This document shows, in pieces, positions 24,798 through 34,330 of a stretch of DNA of 64,000 nt. The notes beneath the pieces were generated by a model, which made no database searches, was not told the origin of the DNA, and saw nothing but the letters and a program-made list of their open reading frames with translations. The stretch is from assembly GCF_014197435.1 (NCBI RefSeq), contig NZ_JACIFP010000001.1, positions 3,348,001 to 3,412,000 of the forward strand, written 5' to 3'. Made by a program: the position numbers and the translations under genes. Positions within the stretch are counted from its first letter, which is position 1. The number at the start of each line of letters is the position of its first letter. This DNA is from Gordonia humi (GTDB lineage Bacteria > Actinomycetota > Actinomycetes > Mycobacteriales > Mycobacteriaceae).

Positions 24798-25421
24798 ATG
24801 ACCGAGTACATCCGTGACGGCGCGGAGATCTACCGCCGTTCGTTCGCCATGATCCGCGAGGAGTCCGACCTCGCCCGCTTTCCCGCCGATGTGGAGCCCG
24901 TGGTGGTGCGGATGATCCACGCCTCCGGACAGACCGATCTGGCCGACGACGTCGTGGCGACCCCGGGCGTGGTGACGGCCGCGCGGGCCGCCCTGGCCGC
25001 GGGCGGACCGATCCTGTGCGACACGAACATGGTGGCCTCGGGTGTGACGCGCACGCGACTTCCCGCCGACAACGACGTCCGCTGCCACCTGCGTGAACCG
25101 GGCGTCGCCGAGCTCGCCGAGAAGATCGGCAACACGCGTACGGCCGCCGCACTGCACTATTGGCGCGAGGACCTCGACCGTGCGGTGGTCGCCATCGGCA
25201 ACGCACCGACCGCACTGTTCGCGCTGCTCGATCTGATCGACGAGGGCTGGCCGCGGCCGGCCGCGATCATCGGCGCCCCGGTCGGCTTCATCGGGGCGGC
25301 CGAGTCGTGCGAGGCGCTCGCCGCCCGCACCGACCTCGAGTTCGTCACCGTCCGTGGACGACGCGGCGGCTCGGCGATCACCGCCGCCGCACTCAACGCC
25401 CTCGCGAGCGTGGTCGAGTGA
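24798..25421 (+). CDS. cobH: Precorrin-8X methylmutase CobH
   Basis: 207 residues. The catalytic His is in VVRMIHASGQTD (about residue 37), then ILCDTNMVASGVTR and GNAPTALFALLDLI, all standard for CobH/CbiC. It moves the C11 methyl to C12, giving hydrogenobyrinate. The next gene overlaps by 4 nt (GTGA). A TAGTCT box 10 nt before the ATG suggests it may also have its own promoter, separate from cobG. Confidence 0.95.
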   Translation: MTEYIRDGAEIYRRSFAMIREESDLARFPADVEPVVVRMIHASGQTDLADDVVATPGVVTAARAALAAGGPILCDTNMVASGVTRTRLPADNDVRCHLREPGVAELAEKIGNTRTAAALHYWREDLDRAVVAIGNAPTALFALLDLIDEGWPRPAAIIGAPVGFIGAAESCEALAARTDLEFVTVRGRRGGSAITAAALNALASVVE

Positions 25422-26905
25422 GCGGCAAACTGTGGGGTGTGGGACTCGGTCCCGGCGACTCCGAGCTGGTCACGGTCAAGGCCGCGCGGATCATCGGCGA
25501 GGCCGACGTGATCGCCTTCCACTCGGCTCGGCACGGGAACTCGATCGCACTCGGCGTCGCCGGGCCGTACCTGCGCGACGGCCAGATCCACGAGCGGCTC
25601 ATGTATCCCCTCACCGTCGAGACCACCGACCACCCGGGCGGTTACGCCGGGGCGATGAGCGACTTCTACACCGCGAGCGCCGCGCGGCTCGCCGAGCATC
25701 TGGAGGCCGGACGCGATGTCGTCCTCCTCGCCGAGGGCGACCCGCTGTTCTTCAGTTCGTACATGCACATGCACAAGCGTCTGGTCGATCGTTTCGAGGC
25801 GGAGATCGTCCCCGGCGTCACCTCGGTGAGCGCGGCCGCGGCCGCCGTCGGCATCCCGCTCGTCGAGGGTGAGGAGACGCTCACCGTGGTGCCCGGCACC
25901 GCCGAACCCGGTGAGCTGGTCGCGAACTTCCGGTCGGGCAGGGCGCTGGCGGTGATGAAGCTCGGCCGGACCTTCGGGAAGGTTCGCGAGGCCCTGGAGA
26001 CGGCGGGGCGGCTCGACGAGGCGTGGTATGTCGAACGCGCGTCGACCGACCGTCAGCGGGTGGAGCGCGTCGCGGACGTCGATCCGGCGACCGTGCCCTA
26101 CTTCTCGCTGATCGTGGTACCCGGCGCGCGGAACAACCCGTACGCCGGCGAGCAGCGCGGCGCGGGTGAGGTGGTCGTGGTCGGCCTCGGTCCCGGCCCC
26201 GTGGACCAGACGACGCCGCAGGTGGCCGCCGAACTCGCCGCCGCGACCGATCTGATCGGCTACACCACCTATCTCAAGCGAGTCGCCGCGCGACCGGGGC
26301 AGCGCGTGCACGCCAGCGACAACCGGGTCGAGGCCGAGCGCGCCGAGTTCGCGCTCGATCTCGCCTCCCGCGGCGCCCGTGTCGCCGTGGTGTCTTCCGG
26401 CGATCCCGGTGTCTTCGCGATGGCCGCCGCCGTCTGCGAGGTCGCGTCCGAACCGGCCTGGCGAGACGTTCCGGTCCGCGTGGTGCCGGGCGTCAGCGCG
26501 GCGCACGCGGTCGCGGCGCGCGCCGGTGCGCCGATCGGTCACGACTTCGCGGTGATCTCACTGTCGGACCTGCTCAAGCCGGGTGCCGTGATCGAGGACC
26601 GGCTGCGGCACGCGATCGCCGCGGACCTCGCCGTCGCGATCTACAATCCGGCCTCGGCCAAGCGCACCGAGCAGATCGAGCGGCTCAAGGAACTGCTCAC
26701 CGAACTGGTGCCCGCCGATCGTGTCGTGGTCCAGGGCCGCGATGTCGGCGGCCCGGGCGAACGGCTGCTCGTCACCACGGCGGGAGAGTTCGATCCGACA
26801 ACCGTCGACATGCGGACCCTGCTGATCATCGGCTCGTCGACGACGGTCGCCGCGCGGCGGCCCGGCGGCGATCTGGCGTTCACCCCGCGGCATTACGGGC
26901 GCTGA
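25418..26905 (+). CDS. cobIJ: CobI-CobJ fusion: precorrin-2 C20- and precorrin-3B C17-methyltransferase
   Basis: 495 residues holding two SAM-dependent tetrapyrrole methylases in tandem. CobI (about 1-245) starts WGVGLGPGDSELVTVKA and has the AEGDPLFFSSYMH loop. CobJ (about 250-495) starts VVVVGLGPGPVDQTTPQV and has VSSGDPGVFAMAAA, then DFAVISLSDLLKP and VAIYNPAS. The two steps flank CobG in the pathway, so the fusion passes substrate around one extra enzyme. The same fusion occurs in mycobacteria. GTG start overlaps the cobH stop. Confidence 0.95.
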   Translation: MSGKLWGVGLGPGDSELVTVKAARIIGEADVIAFHSARHGNSIALGVAGPYLRDGQIHERLMYPLTVETTDHPGGYAGAMSDFYTASAARLAEHLEAGRDVVLLAEGDPLFFSSYMHMHKRLVDRFEAEIVPGVTSVSAAAAAVGIPLVEGEETLTVVPGTAEPGELVANFRSGRALAVMKLGRTFGKVREALETAGRLDEAWYVERASTDRQRVERVADVDPATVPYFSLIVVPGARNNPYAGEQRGAGEVVVVGLGPGPVDQTTPQVAAELAAATDLIGYTTYLKRVAARPGQRVHASDNRVEAERAEFALDLASRGARVAVVSSGDPGVFAMAAAVCEVASEPAWRDVPVRVVPGVSAAHAVAARAGAPIGHDFAVISLSDLLKPGAVIEDRLRHAIAADLAVAIYNPASAKRTEQIERLKELLTELVPADRVVVQGRDVGGPGERLLVTTAGEFDPTTVDMRTLLIIGSSTTVAARRPGGDLAFTPRHYGR

Positions 26906-26938
26906 TCCGATCGGTCGGGACGTCGTTCTCGCGGGAGT

Positions 26939-26993
26939 GGTACGTGTGCTCGGAGCCGACCTCGTATACGCGGCGGCTCCGAGCACACGTACC
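26939..26993. terminator. 20-bp perfect palindrome between convergent cobIJ and cobK
   Basis: Left arm 26939-26958 (GGTACGTGTGCTCGGAGCCG), right arm 26974-26993 its exact complement, loop 15 nt. It lies 33 bp after the cobIJ stop and 52 bp before the cobK stop, so it could terminate both operons. Confidence 0.75.
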
Positions 26994-27045
26994 GTTTGCG
27001 CGAGGATGCGATGACGACACGGTCAGATCGGTCCCCGGTCAGTGC

Positions 27046-27786
27046 TCAACCGAGCAGGCCGCGTACCCGTTCCATCGCCTCCTCGACGGTCGACACCGAG
27101 AGCGTCCCGGCGGGTTCGGGCGGCCGGTCGACGACGATCACCTCGATACCGCGTTCGGCGGCGACGTGCAACTTCGCCGAGGTCAGCGACCCGCCGCTGT
27201 TCTTGGTGACGATCAGATCGAGTCGGTGCTCATCGATCAGCGCACGCTCGTTCGCGAGCGTGTACGGTCCGCGGGAGCGGAGGACCAGATGGTGCGGAGG
27301 CAGCGCGGTGTCGGGCTCGTCGACCACGCGGATCAGGAACCACGCGTTGTCGACGCCCGCGAAAGCGGACACGTCCTGGCGGCCCGTGGTCAGGAACACC
27401 CGTCCGCCGCGGTCGGCGACGGCCCGCGCCGCCGCGGCGATGTCGGGCACGCGCGTCCAGCGGTCCCGCGGTCCCGGCTCCCACGCGGGTCTGGCGAGTC
27501 GGAGGTACGGCACATCGGCGTCATCGCACGCGTCGACGGCGTTCGGGGTGATCCGCGCGGCGAACGGGTGCGTGGCGTCGACGAGTGTGCCGACTCCGTT
27601 CTCGCGCAAGTAGTCCGCGAGACCTTCTCGGCCCCCGAAACCGCCGATCCGAACATCGCCCACCGGGAGGCGCGGATTCCTCACCCGTCCGGCGAGGGAG
27701 CTGATCACGTCGACGCCGTCGTCGGCCAGTCGCGCCGCCAACGCCCGGGCCTCGCCGGTGCCTCCTAGGATCAGGACCTCAGGCAT
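27046..27786 (-). CDS. cobK: Precorrin-6A reductase CobK
   Basis: 246 residues. GGTGEARALAARL at 8-20 is the nucleotide-binding start; VDATHPFAARITPNAVDAC and VTKNSGGSLTSAKLHVAAE near the C-terminus are typical of CobK/CbiJ. It uses NADPH to reduce precorrin-6A to 6B. Start ATG 27786 overlaps the end of cobM by 8 nt; it is the last gene of the SDR-cobL-cobM-cobK operon. Confidence 0.95.
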   Translation of the reverse strand: MPEVLILGGTGEARALAARLADDGVDVISSLAGRVRNPRLPVGDVRIGGFGGREGLADYLRENGVGTLVDATHPFAARITPNAVDACDDADVPYLRLARPAWEPGPRDRWTRVPDIAAAARAVADRGGRVFLTTGRQDVSAFAGVDNAWFLIRVVDEPDTALPPHHLVLRSRGPYTLANERALIDEHRLDLIVTKNSGGSLTSAKLHVAAERGIEVIVVDRPPEPAGTLSVSTVEEAMERVRGLLG

Positions 27787-28555
27787 CGGCGACGTTCCCT
27801 CGGAGCTTGGTCATGCGCGCCTGCGAGTACAGATAGCTGTCGACGAGGTCGGGGTGCGCGGCCCCGTCGAGCGCGCGCCCGACGAGGATCACCGCGGTCT
27901 TGGTGATGCCCGCGTCGGCGAGGGCCGCGGGCAGATCCGCGAGCGGTGCGCGCACGATCTGCTGATCGGCACGCGAGGCGAACGCGACGGTCGCCGTCGG
28001 AGCGTCGGCGCCGTAGTGCGGCGTCAGCTCCTCGACGATCTGCTCGGTGCGGTGCGCCGCGAGGTGCAGGGCGAGGGTCACGCCGGTGCGAGCCAGAGAC
28101 GCCAGGTCCTCCCCCGGCGGCATATCGGTCGACAGCGTCGACACCCGTGTGATGAGCAGACTCTGCGCGACGCCGGGAACCGTGAGCTCGGCGTCGAGGG
28201 CGGCGGCGGCCGCGGCGAACGCGGGCACTCCCGGAACCAGCTCGTACGGGATGTCGAGCTCGCGCAGGTGCTTGAGCTGTTCGGTGAGCGCCGAGTAGAG
28301 GGCCAGATCGCCCGAGTGCAGGCGTGCGACGTCGTGCCCGGCCTCGTGTGCCTTCGCGATCTCGGCGATGATCCTGGTCAGCGGCATCCTCGCCGTGTCG
28401 ATCGCGGCGGCGCCGGCGGGCAGTCGGTCGAGCAGTTCGCGGGGCACCAGGGACCCCGCGTAGAGGCAGGTGCGGCAACGCGTCAGGAGTTCGGCGCCGC
28501 GCACGGTGATGAGGTCGGCGGCGCCGGGTCCCGCGCCGATGAAGTAGACGGTCAA
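27779..28555 (-). CDS. cobM: Precorrin-4 C11-methyltransferase CobM
   Basis: 258 residues. FIGAGPGAADLITVRG at the N-terminus, LHSGDLALYSALTEQ (about 80-94) and ELVPGVPAFAAAAAAL mark the CobM/CbiF tetrapyrrole methylase. It adds the C11 methyl, making precorrin-5. It overlaps cobL by 4 nt and cobK by 8 nt. Confidence 0.95.
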   Translation of the reverse strand: MTVYFIGAGPGAADLITVRGAELLTRCRTCLYAGSLVPRELLDRLPAGAAAIDTARMPLTRIIAEIAKAHEAGHDVARLHSGDLALYSALTEQLKHLRELDIPYELVPGVPAFAAAAAALDAELTVPGVAQSLLITRVSTLSTDMPPGEDLASLARTGVTLALHLAAHRTEQIVEELTPHYGADAPTATVAFASRADQQIVRAPLADLPAALADAGITKTAVILVGRALDGAAHPDLVDSYLYSQARMTKLRGNVADA

Positions 28556-29757
28556 GCGTTGTCCTCAGTCTTGGTCGCGGTCCATTGGACGATCGGCAGC
28601 GAGGGTCGCCACGCCGTCGAACGGCCCAGCGGCGCAGCGTGTTCCACACTCAGACGCAGCAGGTCGCCACCGCGACGGTCGGCGGCGTCGGCGACGAGCC
28701 GCTCGGTCTCGCGGGTCACCGCGTTGGCGACGATCCGCCCGCCGACCCGCAGCGCGGACCACGCGTGCTCGAGCACCCGCGGCGTCATGCCGCCGCCGAT
28801 GAAGACGGTGTCCGGAGTCGGCGCATCGGCCAGAGCGTCCGGTGCGCCGCCGCGGACCACGAGGCGATCGCCGACACCGTGGCGCTGCGCGTTCGCCGCG
28901 ACGACGCGCGCCCGCTCAGGATCGGACTCGAACGCGTAGACGCGTCCGCCGTCGAGAAGGCGAAGCCACTCGATGCCGATGCTGCCCGATCCCGCGCCGA
29001 TGTCCCACAGCGTCTGGCCTTCGGCGGGGCGCAGCGCGCTGACCGTGAGCGCCCGGATCGGCCGCTTGGTGAGCTGGCCGTCGTGGGTGTATTCGTCGTC
29101 GTCGAGTCCGGGGGCCCGACTCGACACCGGACCGACGCAGTCGAGTGCGACGATGTTCAGCGACGACGGCGCCCCGGTCCAGGTCGCGGCGGTGCCGGTG
29201 TGGTGTCGTTCGTGCGGTGCGCCCAGATCCGACAGCACCGCCATCGGCGAGGCGCCGAATCCCCGCCCGGTCGCGAAGTCCGCGACATCGGCGGGCGTCG
29301 TCGCGTCGCGAGACAGGATCAGGATCCGCGCACCGTCCGTGAGTCGGGACGCGAGCACGTCGACCGATGCGGTGACACAGCTGACGACGACGGTGCGCGC
29401 CAGATCCCATCCGAGGCGGGCGGCCGCCAGCGTGGCGCTCGACGGCGTCGGGATCACCTCGACGCGGTCGGCGCCGAGTACGCGGACCAGCGATGCCCCG
29501 ACACCGTGGAACATCGGGTCACCGCTGGCGAGCACGTGCACCGGCGCGTCGGGTGCGGACTCGGCGAGTTCGGCGAGATGCTCGCTCATCGGGCTGCGCC
29601 AGACGATCCGTTCGGCGTCGACGACGGGAGGCAGCAGATCGAGTTGCCGCGCGGAGCCGTACACGATCCGGGCGGCCTCGAGTTCGCGATGCGCGTCCGG
29701 AGTCAGCCCGTTCCACCCGGCGGCACCGATGCCGACGACGACGAAGGATGCGCTCAC
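28552..29757 (-). CDS. cobL: Precorrin-6Y C5,15-methyltransferase (decarboxylating) CobL
   Basis: 401 residues in two halves. The CbiE-like domain (1-~200: VGIGAAGWNGLTPDA, VLASGDPMFHGVG) methylates, and the CbiT-like Rossmann domain (~210-401: LWDIGAGSGSIGIEWLRL, VFIGGGMTPRV) methylates and decarboxylates the C12 acetate. The product is precorrin-8X, the substrate of CobH encoded above. 4-nt overlaps on both sides show tight coupling. Confidence 0.95.
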   Translation of the reverse strand: MSASFVVVGIGAAGWNGLTPDAHRELEAARIVYGSARQLDLLPPVVDAERIVWRSPMSEHLAELAESAPDAPVHVLASGDPMFHGVGASLVRVLGADRVEVIPTPSSATLAAARLGWDLARTVVVSCVTASVDVLASRLTDGARILILSRDATTPADVADFATGRGFGASPMAVLSDLGAPHERHHTGTAATWTGAPSSLNIVALDCVGPVSSRAPGLDDDEYTHDGQLTKRPIRALTVSALRPAEGQTLWDIGAGSGSIGIEWLRLLDGGRVYAFESDPERARVVAANAQRHGVGDRLVVRGGAPDALADAPTPDTVFIGGGMTPRVLEHAWSALRVGGRIVANAVTRETERLVADAADRRGGDLLRLSVEHAAPLGRSTAWRPSLPIVQWTATKTEDNA

Positions 29758-30503
29758 CGCGACAGTCGCCTCCAGACGAACCGCGGGACCAGTCTCATCG
29801 CGAACGCCGCGGCGCGCAGCGGTCCGGGGATCCAGACCTCGCGGCGCCCCCTCCGATAGGCGGTCGCGACGGCGTCGGCCACCTGGTCGGCGGTCACGGA
29901 CATGGGCGCGGGCTTCACCCCGGAGGCCATCAGGTCTCGGGTCATGGCGCCGACGACGAAGCCGGGCCGGGCCAGAAGCACCCGGACGCCGGTGTCGTGC
30001 AGTGCGTCGGAGAGGCCGCTGACGAACGCGTCGAGTCCGGCTTTGGTGGAGCCGTAGACGTAGTTGGCCTTGCGGGCGCGGACTCCGGCGATCGACGAGA
30101 ACGCGATGATCGTCCCCGATCCCTGCGCCCGCAACGCCACCGCCAGCGGAGTGATCACACTGATCTGCGCGTAGTAGTCGGTGTGCGCGATCGCCAGAGC
30201 GTGCTCGACGTCCGTCTCGGCGCGGGCGCCGTCGCCGAGGACGCCGAAGGCGACGATCGCGGCCTCGATCGGTCCGTGGTCGGCCACGACGGCCTCGATG
30301 AGCCCGGGGTGCGAGGCGATGTCGTCGGCGTCGAACGCGACGGTGTGCACCGCCGTCGCTCCGGCGGCCTGCAGGACTCTGGTCTCGACCGCCAGGTCGT
30401 CGGGGCGTCTGGCCGCCAAGACCACTTCGCGGCCGGCGGCGAGTCTGGATGCGGTGGCGACGCCGATCTCACTGCGTCCGCCGAAGAGCACGATGGTTCC
30501 CAC
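29754..30503 (-). CDS. SDR family reductase, Rv2073c/DprE2-like
   Basis: 249 residues. FGGRSEIGVATASRLA binds the cofactor (residues 7-22), and the catalytic YVYGSTKAG gives Tyr-x3-Lys at about 148-152. The C-terminus WIPGPLRAAAFAMRLVPRFVWRRLSR is basic and amphipathic, as in the DprE2 group, suggesting membrane association. In M. tuberculosis the same position next to cobL is held by Rv2073c. DprE2 proper reduces a decaprenyl-phosphoryl keto-pentose; whether this paralogue does so is unknown. First gene of the cobL-cobM-cobK operon. Confidence 0.8.
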   Translation of the reverse strand: MGTIVLFGGRSEIGVATASRLAAGREVVLAARRPDDLAVETRVLQAAGATAVHTVAFDADDIASHPGLIEAVVADHGPIEAAIVAFGVLGDGARAETDVEHALAIAHTDYYAQISVITPLAVALRAQGSGTIIAFSSIAGVRARKANYVYGSTKAGLDAFVSGLSDALHDTGVRVLLARPGFVVGAMTRDLMASGVKPAPMSVTADQVADAVATAYRRGRREVWIPGPLRAAAFAMRLVPRFVWRRLSR

Positions 30504-30535
30504 ACCTGCAGTATTCCAGCCCGGCGTCCGCCGAC

Positions 30536-30541
30536 TAGTGT
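30536..30541 (+). promoter_or_regulatory. -10 box for leaderless Rv2074-like gene
   Basis: TAGTGT, 6 nt before the ATG at 30548. Confidence 0.45.
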
Positions 30542-30547
30542 CGGAGC

Positions 30548-30955
30548 ATGCCGCGCACCCTCGCCGACCTCTCGCCCGCAGCTCACGCGATGCTCACCGA
30601 ACGGCATCTGGGCTCCATCGCGACGCTCCGGCGCGACGGCACACCGCACGTGTGCCCGATCGGCTTCACCGTCGACCTCGATGCCGGCCTCGCGCGCGTG
30701 ATCACCTCGGGCGGGAATCAGAAGGCCGTCAATGCGGCGCGCGGCGCCTATGCGTCGCTGTCGCACGTCGACGGCGCGCGGTGGATCACCGTCGAGGGGC
30801 CGGCGCGCGTGCTGACCGACGCGACGTCCGTGCGCGACGCCGAGGACCGCTATGCCGCGCGCTACAAGGCGCCGCGCGAGAATCCGAAGCGTGTGGTCAT
30901 CGAAGTGACGATCACGCGGGTGATGGGTGCGCGGTCGATGTTCGTCGAGCGGTGA
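30548..30955 (+). CDS. PPOX-class F420-dependent oxidoreductase, Rv2074-like (F420-dependent biliverdin reductase)
   Basis: 135 residues of the split beta-barrel PNPOx fold: HLGSIATLRRDGTPHVCPIGF (20-40), then RVITSGGNQKAVNAARG and ERYAARYKAPRENPKRVVIEV. Sequence and position beside the Rv2073c-like gene match M. tuberculosis Rv2074, which reduces biliverdin with F420H2. It is divergent from the SDR-cob operon. Biliverdin reductase activity is transferred by homology and gene order. Confidence 0.85.
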   Translation: MPRTLADLSPAAHAMLTERHLGSIATLRRDGTPHVCPIGFTVDLDAGLARVITSGGNQKAVNAARGAYASLSHVDGARWITVEGPARVLTDATSVRDAEDRYAARYKAPRENPKRVVIEVTITRVMGARSMFVER

Positions 30956-31006
30956 CGGACCGGCGTCGGCCGTCACCCGCCGATGTGGCGGTCGTCGTCC
31001 GCCCCC

Positions 31007-32122
31007 TCACGGCGCCAACCGCACCAGGGAGTGCGGCCGGTTGTTGAGCGGCTCGCAGCCGTCGGCGGTCAGCACGACGATGTCCTCGATGCGGGCGCCC
31101 CAGTCGCCGCCGAAGTACACGCCCGGCTCGATGCTGAAGGCCATGCCCTCGCGGAGGATCTCGTCGTTGCCCGCGACGATGTACGGCTCCTCGTGGACCG
31201 ACAGGCCGATGCCGTGGCCGGTGCGGTGGATGAACCGGTCGCCGTAGCCCGCCTCGGTGATCACCGACCGGGCGGCGGCGTCGACGGCCTCCGCCGTGAC
31301 ACCGGGTCTGGCCACCGCGACGGCGGCCGCCTGCGCCCGTTCGAGGACGTCGTAGGCGGCGGCGATGTCCGGACGCGGCGGCGCGAAGCAGTAGGTGCGC
31401 GTGGAGTCGGAGTTGTACCCGGGCTCCACCGGTCCGCCGATGTCGATCACGACGATGTCGTCCACGCCGATCACGCGGTCGGAGTGCTCGTGATGGGGAT
31501 CGGCGCCGTTCGGCCCCGAACCGACGATGATGAACTCGGCGACGGTGTGGCCCTCGGCGAGGATCGCGGCGTCGATGTCGGCGGCCACCTGGCCCTCGGT
31601 GCGTCCGGGCCGCAGGAACTCGCCCATTCTCGCGTGCACGCGGTCGATCGCCGCACCGGCTCGCCGCAGCGCCTCGATCTCGGCGTCGTCCTTGATCATC
31701 CGGAGTTCGCGGAGCACCCCGGTCGCCAGCTCGGGGGCGTGCGAGAAGCGCTCGGACAGCGGAATCAGATGCAGTGCGGGCAGCGTGTCCGAGACGGCCA
31801 GGCGAGGATCGGCGAGCCCCGCGAGAGCCAATGCGTACGGGTCCTGACCGTCGACCCAGTCGACGACGTCGAGGTCGAGATCGCCGATCGCCGAATCGCG
31901 CAGCGACGCCAGTTCCAGTCGCGCGGTGACCACCCGCGCACGGCCGCGGGCCGGGATCACCAGGGCGGTCAGTCGCTCGAAGGTGTCCGCGTCGGAGCCG
32001 GTCAGATAGCGGAAGTCGGGGCCGGTACCGACCACGAGGGCGTCGAACCCCGCGTGGACGGTGAGGTCGGCGGCGCGCTCCAGGCGCCGGGCGTACACAT
32101 CGGACTCGAATCGGGCTGCCAT
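31007..32122 (-). CDS. pepE: Xaa-Pro dipeptidase/aminopeptidase P family (M24), PepE-like
   Basis: 371 residues: a creatinase-N-like domain (1-~130), then the pita-bread metallopeptidase fold. Metal ligands are visible in order: Asp in [11 protein letters not shown], Asp in YNSDSTRTY, His in [16 protein letters not shown], Glu in [10 protein letters not shown] and Glu in ARIEDIVVL. It cleaves dipeptides or N-terminal residues before proline, with Mn or Co as likely metal. ATG 32122 follows a TACCCT box by 7 nt. Position matches Rv2089c of M. tuberculosis. Confidence 0.9.
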   Translation of the reverse strand: MAARFESDVYARRLERAADLTVHAGFDALVVGTGPDFRYLTGSDADTFERLTALVIPARGRARVVTARLELASLRDSAIGDLDLDVVDWVDGQDPYALALAGLADPRLAVSDTLPALHLIPLSERFSHAPELATGVLRELRMIKDDAEIEALRRAGAAIDRVHARMGEFLRPGRTEGQVAADIDAAILAEGHTVAEFIIVGSGPNGADPHHEHSDRVIGVDDIVVIDIGGPVEPGYNSDSTRTYCFAPPRPDIAAAYDVLERAQAAAVAVARPGVTAEAVDAAARSVITEAGYGDRFIHRTGHGIGLSVHEEPYIVAGNDEILREGMAFSIEPGVYFGGDWGARIEDIVVLTADGCEPLNNRPHSLVRLAP

Positions 32123-32129
32123 GGCACCC

Positions 32130-32135
32130 AGGGTA
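32130..32135 (-). promoter_or_regulatory. -10 box for leaderless pepE
   Basis: TACCCT on the minus strand, 7 nt before the ATG at 32122. Confidence 0.5.
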
Positions 32136-32161
32136 TTGCACCGGTGTGGAAAGCTGATGGC

Positions 32162-33133
32162 ATGACCGGATCAGTGATGCTCCTCGACGGCGCCAGCCTG
32201 TGGTTCCGTTCGTTCTACGCCCTGCCGGAGAAGATGACCTCCCCCGACGGGCGCCCGGTGAACGCGGTGCGCGGCTTCATCGACACGATCGCCGCACTCG
32301 TCACCGAGCATCGGCCCACCCGGCTCGTCGTGTGCCTCGACCTGGACTGGCGCCCGACGTTCCGCACCGATCTGATTCCGTCGTACAAGGCGCATCGCGT
32401 CGCGACCGTGGGCGACCACGCCGCAGGCGACGGCAGCGGTGACGTCGAAGAAGTGCCCGACACGCTGACCCCGCAGGTCGACATGATCCTCGAAGCGCTG
32501 CGCTGCGCCGGCATCGCCACGTCGGGGGCCGTCGGCTGCGAGGCCGACGACGTGATCGGCACGCTGGCCTTCACCGAGGCCGACGACGACGTCCTCGTCG
32601 TCTCCGGCGACCGCGATCTCCTCCAGGTGGTGGCCGACGATCCGGTGACCGTCCGCGTCCTGTACGTGGGCCGCGGCCTCAAGAACGCCGAGCTGATGGG
32701 TCCGGTCGAGGTCGCCGACAAGTACCACGTTCCGGCGGACCGGGCCGGCGCCGCGTACGCGGAGATGTCGATCCTGCGCGGCGACCCGTCGGACGGCCTG
32801 CCGGGCGTCCCCGGCATCGGCGACAAGACCGCTGCCAAGCTCATCACCGAGTACGGCGACCTCGACGCGCTCGAGGCCGCCGCGTACGACCCGTCGTCGT
32901 CGCTCGCCAAACGGGCCCGCAACTCGATCGTCGAATCGAAGGACTACCTGCGCGCGGCCCGGGTGGTCGTCGCCGTGCGCACGGATGCCGAGACCGTCCA
33001 CAGCCTCGAGGACGACGTGCTGCCGACCGCCCCAGCCGACCTCGACGGTCTTCGCGCCCTCGTCGCCGAACTCGGCGTCGACAGCAGCGTCAACCGACTG
33101 TCCACGGCACTGGGCTGGGACGAGAGGTTCTAG
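32162..33133 (+). CDS. 5'-3' exonuclease (FEN-like, stand-alone Pol I N-domain type)
   Basis: 323 residues. N-terminal [17 protein letters not shown] (Asp), ARG-like [12 protein letters not shown] and [12 protein letters not shown] give the acidic metal-binding cluster. [18 protein letters not shown] is the helix-3-turn-helix DNA clamp. It lacks any polymerase domain. Homologous to Rv2090. An insertion around residues 84-98 (acidic, GDGSGDVEE) is not typical. ATG 32162 lies 39 bp from the divergent pepE start. Confidence 0.9.
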   Translation: MTGSVMLLDGASLWFRSFYALPEKMTSPDGRPVNAVRGFIDTIAALVTEHRPTRLVVCLDLDWRPTFRTDLIPSYKAHRVATVGDHAAGDGSGDVEEVPDTLTPQVDMILEALRCAGIATSGAVGCEADDVIGTLAFTEADDDVLVVSGDRDLLQVVADDPVTVRVLYVGRGLKNAELMGPVEVADKYHVPADRAGAAYAEMSILRGDPSDGLPGVPGIGDKTAAKLITEYGDLDALEAAAYDPSSSLAKRARNSIVESKDYLRAARVVVAVRTDAETVHSLEDDVLPTAPADLDGLRALVAELGVDSSVNRLSTALGWDERF

Positions 33134-33155
33134 TGCCCCGATCGGCGGACCGGCC

Positions 33156-34229
33156 TCAGTTCGTCGGGCGAGACACCTCGTAGGTGCCGTCCCCGTCCTT
33201 GACGGTCACGGTGACGTGCTTGTTGTCACCGTTGACGGTCACCGAGCAGGTGAAGGTAGTGCCCTGCTCGACCTTCTGGCCGCCGGGGCAGCTGACGTTC
33301 TTGACGTCCTTGAGCCCGTAGCCGTCGGGATCCGGTGACGTCAGGATCTTCTGCACGCCCTGTTCGACGGCGCTCTGGTTGAGCCCGCCCTTGGCCCAGT
33401 TCGGCCACACGAACGCGGTGATCAGCACGATCGCGGCGATCAGTACGACGACGCCGCCGATGATCGCGATCAGCTTGCCCTTGCCGCCGCTCGACGACGC
33501 GCCGTCGGCCGTCGGAGCGTACGGGTTGAGGGTCGGGTCGGCGGCGAACGGCTGCTGCCCGGCCTGCGGAGCCTGCTGACCGTACGCGGGTGCCCCGTAC
33601 GGCTGCCGGCCGGGCTGCCCGGCCTGGGGGTATGCCGGCGCACCGTACTGGCCGGGAGCCGACTGCTGCCCCTGGTTCGGGTCGAACTGCGGCTGCCCGG
33701 TCGGACCGTAGGCGGGCGCCCCGTACTGGGGTGCCTGACCGTACGGACCGGGCTGGCCGTACTGGGGCGGCTGGCCTGACTGGGGCGGCTGGCCGGGCGC
33801 ACCGTACTGCGGGGCGACACCTGGCTGGGGGTTCTGGCCGTACTGGGGGGCCTGCTGACCGTAGGCGGGCGGCTGACCGTACTGCGGAGCCTGCTGACCG
33901 TACTCGGGCGTCGGCTGCGGCGTCGTCGGTTCCGACGGAACTCCGGCCTGCGTGTAGGGTGCGGTACCGCCGACGGACGGCTGCTGCGGGCCGGGCGCGA
34001 AAGCGGTCTGCTCGTACGCGGCCTGCCCGTCTCCCGGATTCGGTGCGGTGGTCGACGCGTCCGGCTGCGGTGCCGGCGTCGCGGGCAGCTGCGAGATCGT
34101 GGTGGCGTCGGCATCGTCTCCGACGGTCGGCGCATCCGACACCGGGACGTCCGGCCGCTCCACGATCGACGTCTTGTCGTCGTCGGGCACGGGTGCACCC
34201 GGCTCGGTCGGCTCATTGCCAGTGGTCAT
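33156..34229 (-). CDS. DUF4333 membrane protein with long Tyr-Gly-Gln-Pro-rich N-terminal region
   Basis: 357 residues. Residues 1-~245 are disordered and repetitive (many PQYGQ, APQYG, PAYGQ units). One membrane helix (LIAIIGGVVVLIAAIVLITAFVW, about 258-280) is followed by an exported C-terminal domain of about 75 residues with two Cys (VSCPGG, FTCSVTV) and TVKDGDGTYEV, the DUF4333 pattern. Topology is N-in/C-out. Corresponds to Rv2091c by position. The repeat-rich cytoplasmic part may scaffold other proteins; no function is known. Confidence 0.8.
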   Translation of the reverse strand: MTTGNEPTEPGAPVPDDDKTSIVERPDVPVSDAPTVGDDADATTISQLPATPAPQPDASTTAPNPGDGQAAYEQTAFAPGPQQPSVGGTAPYTQAGVPSEPTTPQPTPEYGQQAPQYGQPPAYGQQAPQYGQNPQPGVAPQYGAPGQPPQSGQPPQYGQPGPYGQAPQYGAPAYGPTGQPQFDPNQGQQSAPGQYGAPAYPQAGQPGRQPYGAPAYGQQAPQAGQQPFAADPTLNPYAPTADGASSSGGKGKLIAIIGGVVVLIAAIVLITAFVWPNWAKGGLNQSAVEQGVQKILTSPDPDGYGLKDVKNVSCPGGQKVEQGTTFTCSVTVNGDNKHVTVTVKDGDGTYEVSRPTN

Positions 34230-34330
34230 CTAGACCTCTCCTCGTCAGTGTCGAATGCCCTGTCTGCGTCGGGTGTCAGGCTACCGCAGGACGACCCGCG
34301 CACCCGGCATGAACGACCGGTGTCGGCGGG

